The notes beneath the pieces are model-generated. The model ran no database searches, was not told where the DNA came from, and was given only the letters and a program-made list of their open reading frames with translations. Position numbers and translations under genes: made by a program. This document shows positions 6,685 to 10,247 of a stretch of 10,247 nt of DNA, in pieces. Within the stretch, counting starts at the first letter, position 1. Each line of letters opens with the position of its first letter. Source of the DNA: Candidatus Njordarchaeota archaeon (GTDB lineage: Archaea > Asgardarchaeota > Njordarchaeia > Njordarchaeales > Njordarchaeaceae); assembly GCA_029856615.1 (NCBI GenBank), contig JAHKLF010000033.1, positions 1 to 10,247 of the forward strand. The letters are read 5' to 3'.

Positions 6685-7458
6685 TCATGATTCATGTCTT
6701 TCTTCAGTTTCTCCTATAAAATCTTTTATAAACTCTAGTGTTCGTTCGAGCATAGCATTAAATAATATTTCTCCCTTTTCTCTAGATGCCTTGGTAGGAT
6801 CTCCGATGCTTCCAGTATCCGTGAATTCGTCTGTGTTCCAAGGAGTGATAACACGATTTTTCTCCCATACAGCGATATGGCGCACAGACGGTATTTTAAG
6901 CGTCGGCTTTCTTATTTTATCGATTCGGATTTTATCGGGTATTTCAACAAGAGCTGTACTTGTTTCAAATTCGCATGCATGACCCCAAATATCCGTTTCA
7001 AGTACTTTCTGAATTATGTCACCTATCAGAATCCATGGATTAACTAGGGCTACCTCAATTCCTAATTCATCCCTAATTCTCCTTAGAACGTCAGTTAAAG
7101 TAGGGATATTCCCTCCATGACCATTAATTATAACAAGTTTCTGGATTCCATGGTACTTAAGACTAGATGCTATGTCAAAAACGAAATTTGCTAATGTCTG
7201 GGGGGAGATTGTAATAGTTCCTGGGAATTTCATATGATGTGGAGAAATACCGTACCAAATTGGAGGCAATATATAAACTTTCCCCTTTAAGTTTTCAGCT
7301 AAGCGTTCGGAGAGGATAATAACGCTATAAGTATCAGTGCCTAGAGGTAAATGGGGGCCATGTTGTTCACAACTCCCGATGGGCAAAAGTACAGCTTTTA
7401 TTTCTCTAAGTCTTTCTTTTATTTCTTCCCATGTAAGATCATGCCAGTAAATCATCAT
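6685..7458 (-). CDS. Creatininase-superfamily amidohydrolase (ArfB/MftE-like)
   Basis: 257-aa cytosolic metal-dependent amidohydrolase. Metal-site motifs are clear: PIGSCEQHGPHLPLGTD (Glu31, His33, Asp42), INGHGGN (His114) and WGHACEFETS (His160, Glu163, Glu165). In most relatives the last motif reads HAGE; here Gly is Cys162. Members include creatininase, the peptide-cleaving mycofactocin protein MftE, and ArfB, the archaeal formamide hydrolase of riboflavin and F420 synthesis. The GHGGN and HAxE pattern points to the ArfB/MftE side rather than true creatininase, but the substrate cannot be set from motifs alone. Start: two tandem ATGs at 7458 and 7455; GAGGTCA at 7461-7467 serves either, with better spacing to the second. 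It is the first gene of the five-gene minus-strand block, with its own A-box near 7503-7512, and lies divergent from the glycosyltransferase gene. Confidence 0.88.
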   Translation of the reverse strand: MMIYWHDLTWEEIKERLREIKAVLLPIGSCEQHGPHLPLGTDTYSVIILSERLAENLKGKVYILPPIWYGISPHHMKFPGTITISPQTLANFVFDIASSLKYHGIQKLVIINGHGGNIPTLTDVLRRIRDELGIEVALVNPWILIGDIIQKVLETDIWGHACEFETSTALVEIPDKIRIDKIRKPTLKIPSVRHIAVWEKNRVITPWNTDEFTDTGSIGDPTKASREKGEILFNAMLERTLEFIKDFIGETEERHES

Positions 7459-7502
7459 TATGACCTCTTCACTAATTTTACGAGATTTAAAGAGTAAACT
7501 AG

Positions 7503-7512
7503 AATTAAAAAG
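7503..7512 (-). promoter_or_regulatory. Probable promoter A-box of the five-gene minus-strand block
   Basis: The minus strand reads TCTTTTTAATT here, a TATA-like element. Transcription would start near 7482, about 24 bases ahead of the creatininase-like gene. It shares a 116-base divergent gap with the glycosyltransferase promoter. Confidence 0.4.
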
Positions 7513-7522
7513 ATGATTATCA

Positions 7523-7533
7523 TAGGTATAAAG
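7523..7533 (+). promoter_or_regulatory. Probable promoter A-box of the glycosyltransferase gene
   Basis: TAGGTATAAAG on the plus strand holds a clear TATAAAG core (7527-7533). Transcription start is expected near 7553-7556, leaving a short leader of about 20 bases to the GTG at 7575. Confidence 0.45.
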
Positions 7534-7574
7534 AGAGTTAATCCAGCGAATTATTATTTCACTAATAACAATCA

Positions 7575-8771
7575 GTGACGGTGACCAAAATCGCTAAGAT
7601 ATACTTTGGAATAAATGGAATTGGACTTGGCCATGCTAAGAGAAGTGGTAGGATAATTGATGAATTAAGAAGGAGGGGGCATCAAATAGTATGCTCTACA
7701 TATTCAAATACGCCAGCTTACAATTACCTGCAGAGAAAGTGTCAATGCACAATAGGAGTACCTGAGCTGGCTTGGCACCAATCAGGGGATGGAGGAATAA
7801 GCTATGAAAAAACGATGTTAAGAATTCCCTGGGGTGTAGGAGTAGCAGTTCATCATCTCGTATCAGAATATTATATTCTAAAAAAAGTTGGGCCTAAAAT
7901 CGCAATCTCGGATATCAGAGCATCTACAATAGAGGCATCATGCAGACTAGGAATACCAGCTTTCATGATCGGTCTATTTTTTGATCTTAAGAAAGAAGTA
8001 AAGTCTAATGCCGTAAGAATACCCCTAAGGCTTCTTGGGGGTTATTTAAAGCATTTGGCTAAGAAATGCGAGAAGGTATTCTTTCCGGATCTACCGCCGC
8101 CATTCACCTTTTATCAAAGAGTATTACCCGAGCATCCTATACCTAATATAATATTTACAGGACCAATATTATCGGAAGGAATAGAATTCTCTATAAAAGA
8201 GAATAACATTTTAGAAGTGAAAGAAAAAGCAAAAGAGCGCATTGGAGTATCCCCAGATCTAGATCTTATATTATTCATTCCCAGTGGCGTAAAAAAAGCT
8301 AGAACAAAATTTATTAACGATATAATAAGGTTGCTTCCGTACTTAAAGCGTTTAAAGAATGAAAAGATAGTCGTAACAATGGCATCTCCAGATCGTAAGT
8401 TAAGAATACATAGGATTGGGGAAAATATAGAGATATGGACGTGGATACCTCGTATAGATGATTATTTGATAGCCTCTGATATAATTGTTGGGCATGTGGG
8501 CATGAATAAAGTATTTGATGCCGCAGCAGTTGGGGCTTTTTTCATTGGAATTCCCACAGCAAATCAATTTGAACAGATTGCACTTGCTAAGCGTATACAA
8601 GAACTTAAAATCGGTTATTATCTCAGAAAGATCGATAAAAAACTAATTGAGTTATTAATTGGTTTAAAAAACGATAATTCATGGTTGAAGAATGTTCTCT
8701 CGATAGCGAACATTATTAGAAGATTCAAGGGCGTTAAAACAATTATTAGAGTTTTGGAAGATTATATCTGA
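7575..8771 (+). CDS. MurG-like GT-B glycosyltransferase
   Basis: 398-aa glycosyltransferase of the GT-B fold, related to MurG/UDP-glucuronosyltransferase-like archaeal proteins. The N-terminal domain opens with KIYFGINGIGLGHAKR (8-23), the glycine-rich loop plus His20 typical of the acceptor-binding Rossmann domain, followed by a helix and the strand HQIVCST. The second domain has LILFIPSG and IVVTMASPDRK strands. The sugar-nucleotide site is IVGHVGMNKVFDAAAVG (Gly306-His307-Val308-Gly309), with the distal FEQ (Glu333-Gln334) that normally contacts the nucleotide ribose/uracil. There is no signal peptide; hydrophobic patches such as GVAVHHLVSEYYIL suggest peripheral membrane contact with a lipid acceptor. 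Donor and acceptor are unknown; S-layer, N-glycan or glycolipid work is an inference. Start: GTG at 7575, with a second GTG at 7581, and no clear Shine-Dalgarno site for either. Its stop overlaps the convergent Nre gene by 10 bases. Confidence 0.85.
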   Translation: MTVTKIAKIYFGINGIGLGHAKRSGRIIDELRRRGHQIVCSTYSNTPAYNYLQRKCQCTIGVPELAWHQSGDGGISYEKTMLRIPWGVGVAVHHLVSEYYILKKVGPKIAISDIRASTIEASCRLGIPAFMIGLFFDLKKEVKSNAVRIPLRLLGGYLKHLAKKCEKVFFPDLPPPFTFYQRVLPEHPIPNIIFTGPILSEGIEFSIKENNILEVKEKAKERIGVSPDLDLILFIPSGVKKARTKFINDIIRLLPYLKRLKNEKIVVTMASPDRKLRIHRIGENIEIWTWIPRIDDYLIASDIIVGHVGMNKVFDAAAVGAFFIGIPTANQFEQIALAKRIQELKIGYYLRKIDKKLIELLIGLKNDNSWLKNVLSIANIIRRFKGVKTIIRVLEDYI

Positions 8772-9997
8772 AATGCATCTAAAGTTAATGTCTTTAATCT
8801 CTTTAATAACCAAGATTCTCGAATTATATCAATTCTTAAACTATGTTTCTCGCGTTCCTCAATTAATTTTATTAATTCTTCAACTTCTCCTTTTCTAATC
8901 AATCCACTCGCTAAGGCTAATTTAACGCTTTCGCGTATTTGCCAACTTCCAACGGGTGCAAAATATCTTGGTGTTACTATTCTAATCGCTAGAAGAGCAG
9001 CTTTTCTTTTTCTATTAAATAGATGCTCTAAAACTCCTGTTCTAATGGCATAATATCCGCCATCCATCTTAATAGGTTTACCATCATAACTTTCATGGTT
9101 TCTTATAATGATAGGCCTACTTCCGTACTTTACCCAAACGCTATTGGGTAACCATACTTCAAACAATTCCATAGACCAAAATCTTGATGGTATTAATAAT
9201 AGGTAGTACTTATTACCTAGATACTCCCAATAGTATAACTCTGCTTCTCCTAAAGGTGCATAGTGTTTAATGTGATCTAAGAAATATTTCCCTAGGATGC
9301 TATCAACTGCGGTAATGCTCCATCTTGTTGGGACTAATTTTCTTCTGGACTTTACTCCTAATAATCCGGCTGAGAATATGCGTTGAATATAATAGAAACT
9401 GTATCCATACATGTATAACTCTGGCACAATAATATTTGTCTTAACATTTTCCTCTATAGCATTCTCAATTTTCCGGGTTGTAATAGGGTTGCTTGTAACT
9501 TCTGCTCTCTCTAGCGGCGCAGTTGCTGCCACAGGCGGGATATCCGCATCTAAACGTATTCTAATTCTCGGTTCTTTTTTCAAGGATAGCTCTAAATCTA
9601 CGGGTCTCAGACTTATCGCTACATCTTTAATGATATCTTCCTTTTCTCTGACATACGTAACTCTCTTTTTATCGAATGAAAAAATGGTTGAAAGTCTTAT
9701 TTTGAGAATATCAACGAGGCCAAGATGCTTTCTTGCCCAATTTGAAGGGTCCTCGATTAATGTTTTATTCTTCTCCATTAAGTTTATGGTCGATACGGGT
9801 CCTACATTGACTATTGGATAACCATACTCTCCTACTAGGATGCTTGGAGGAGAAAATGTGTCGAAATTCTTTTTCTTAAATATTGATCTCTTATCGATCA
9901 GGTAGCTATGTTTCACCAATATTGGGCATATACTAGCTCCACAAAGTTTTCTAGCTCCCTTACATATAGCGCATATCTCAGGGGGCACTCTTTTCAT
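8762..9997 (-). CDS. nre: Nre-family archaeal DNA repair protein
   Basis: 411-aa protein of the archaea-specific Nre family, PCNA-associated proteins linked in Haloferax to repair of mitomycin-type DNA damage. The N-terminus has a Cys4 cluster, C9-x2-C12-x6-C19-x4-C24, in ICAICKGARKLCGASICPIL, expected to bind zinc. It is followed by the family hallmark SPPSILVGEYGYPIVNVGP (49-67). Mid-protein DIPPVAATAPLERAEV (152-167) and SRRKLVPTRWSITAVD (217-232) are also strongly family-like. The C-terminal tail ends in KTLTLDAFQI. T403-x2-L406-x2-F409 is in register with the PCNA-interacting motif QxxLxxFF, but lacks the Gln and the second Phe, so PCNA binding may be weak. Start: ATG at 9997, preceded by GTGAT about 8 bases upstream. 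It is monocistronic and convergent with the glycosyltransferase gene. Length and motif order look complete. Confidence 0.92.
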   Translation of the reverse strand: MKRVPPEICAICKGARKLCGASICPILVKHSYLIDKRSIFKKKNFDTFSPPSILVGEYGYPIVNVGPVSTINLMEKNKTLIEDPSNWARKHLGLVDILKIRLSTIFSFDKKRVTYVREKEDIIKDVAISLRPVDLELSLKKEPRIRIRLDADIPPVAATAPLERAEVTSNPITTRKIENAIEENVKTNIIVPELYMYGYSFYYIQRIFSAGLLGVKSRRKLVPTRWSITAVDSILGKYFLDHIKHYAPLGEAELYYWEYLGNKYYLLLIPSRFWSMELFEVWLPNSVWVKYGSRPIIIRNHESYDGKPIKMDGGYYAIRTGVLEHLFNRKRKAALLAIRIVTPRYFAPVGSWQIRESVKLALASGLIRKGEVEELIKLIEEREKHSLRIDIIRESWLLKRLKTLTLDAFQI

Positions 9998-10225
9998 GCC
10001 GGCATCACTTATAACTGTAGGGTCAGTATTAGCGTATCAAAGAATCTGAGTTGTCTAAAATCATTAATAAATTTATTACATTCTTTATTTGAGTATCGGT
10101 TTTTGGAAGATTAGAAACTTAATGTCCTCTTTAGATTTATATGTGTTTTCTGTACTACTTAGATAGCTAAGTGTGAAAAGTTTGTATAGTTTTACAATGT
10201 TTTAGATATTAACAACATTCTATAC

Positions 10226-10247
10226 GTGGTGCGAATTATGTTCAAGA
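10226..10247 (+). CDS. Possible 5' end of a plus-strand gene cut by the window edge
   Basis: GTG-GTG-CGA-ATT-ATG-TTC-AAG opens a frame that runs off the window. A GGTG (10228-10231) sits six bases before the ATG at 10238, and a TATA-like TTTTAGATATTA near 10199-10210 lies at promoter distance. Only a few codons are visible, so the product cannot be named. The region 9998-10225 before it holds the Nre upstream sequence and no other gene that I can support. Confidence 0.25.

Noticed and set aside
9411..9821. 136-codon plus-strand frame opposite the Nre gene
   Set aside because: Antisense to strongly conserved Nre motifs; no promoter or ribosome site, and the sequence is a mirror of the Nre coding strand.
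9998..10225. tRNA or small RNA gene upstream of nre
   Set aside because: Looked for acceptor and T-arm patterns (GGTTCGA-like) on both strands and saw none; the stretch is plain AT-rich leader sequence.

Overview
The window looks like chromosomal DNA of a thermophilic archaeon, most likely a member of the Thermoproteota (crenarchaeal side). The reasons are an AT-rich genome with closely packed genes, A-box (TATA-like) promoter elements about 25 bases ahead of likely transcription starts, use of GTG and TTG starts, Shine-Dalgarno sites inside operons, and archaea-specific families (Nre DNA-repair protein, DUF2099/methanogenesis marker 8, creatininase-superfamily amidohydrolase). I do not assign a genus. 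No tRNA, rRNA, CRISPR array, insertion sequence or phage-like gene was seen.

Layout. (1) 289-1890, plus strand: an APC-superfamily amino-acid/polyamine permease, GC-richer than its surroundings, followed by a T-rich terminator-like stretch. (2) 2035-3464, minus strand: a two-gene unit with a 4-base ATGA overlap, made of a two-helix membrane protein and a soluble protein with a class I glutamine-amidotransferase-like (DUF4350/ThuA-like) fold. (3) 3638-7458, minus strand: five genes in one direction, in transcription order a creatininase-family amidohydrolase, a 143-aa protein with a cryptic JAMM-like metal-site pattern, a HAD phosphatase, a DUF2099/methanogenesis-marker-8 protein, and a nucleotidyltransferase-fold protein with a partly degenerate active site. 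Gaps shrink along the series (64, 40, 27 and 6 bases). (4) 7575-8771, plus strand: a MurG-like GT-B glycosyltransferase, divergent from the five-gene block. (5) 8762-9997, minus strand: an Nre-family DNA-repair protein whose stop overlaps the end of the glycosyltransferase gene by 10 bases. The right edge may hold the first few codons of another plus-strand gene.

The part most likely to be under-described is block 3. A DUF2099 protein, known mainly as a methanogen marker of unknown function, is placed next to four predicted hydrolytic or nucleotide-handling enzymes, with no methanogenesis gene in view. The block may be a small metabolic or modification pathway, but its substrate cannot be read from the sequence. 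The other genes are recognisable families, although the membrane/GATase-like pair also lacks a known function.
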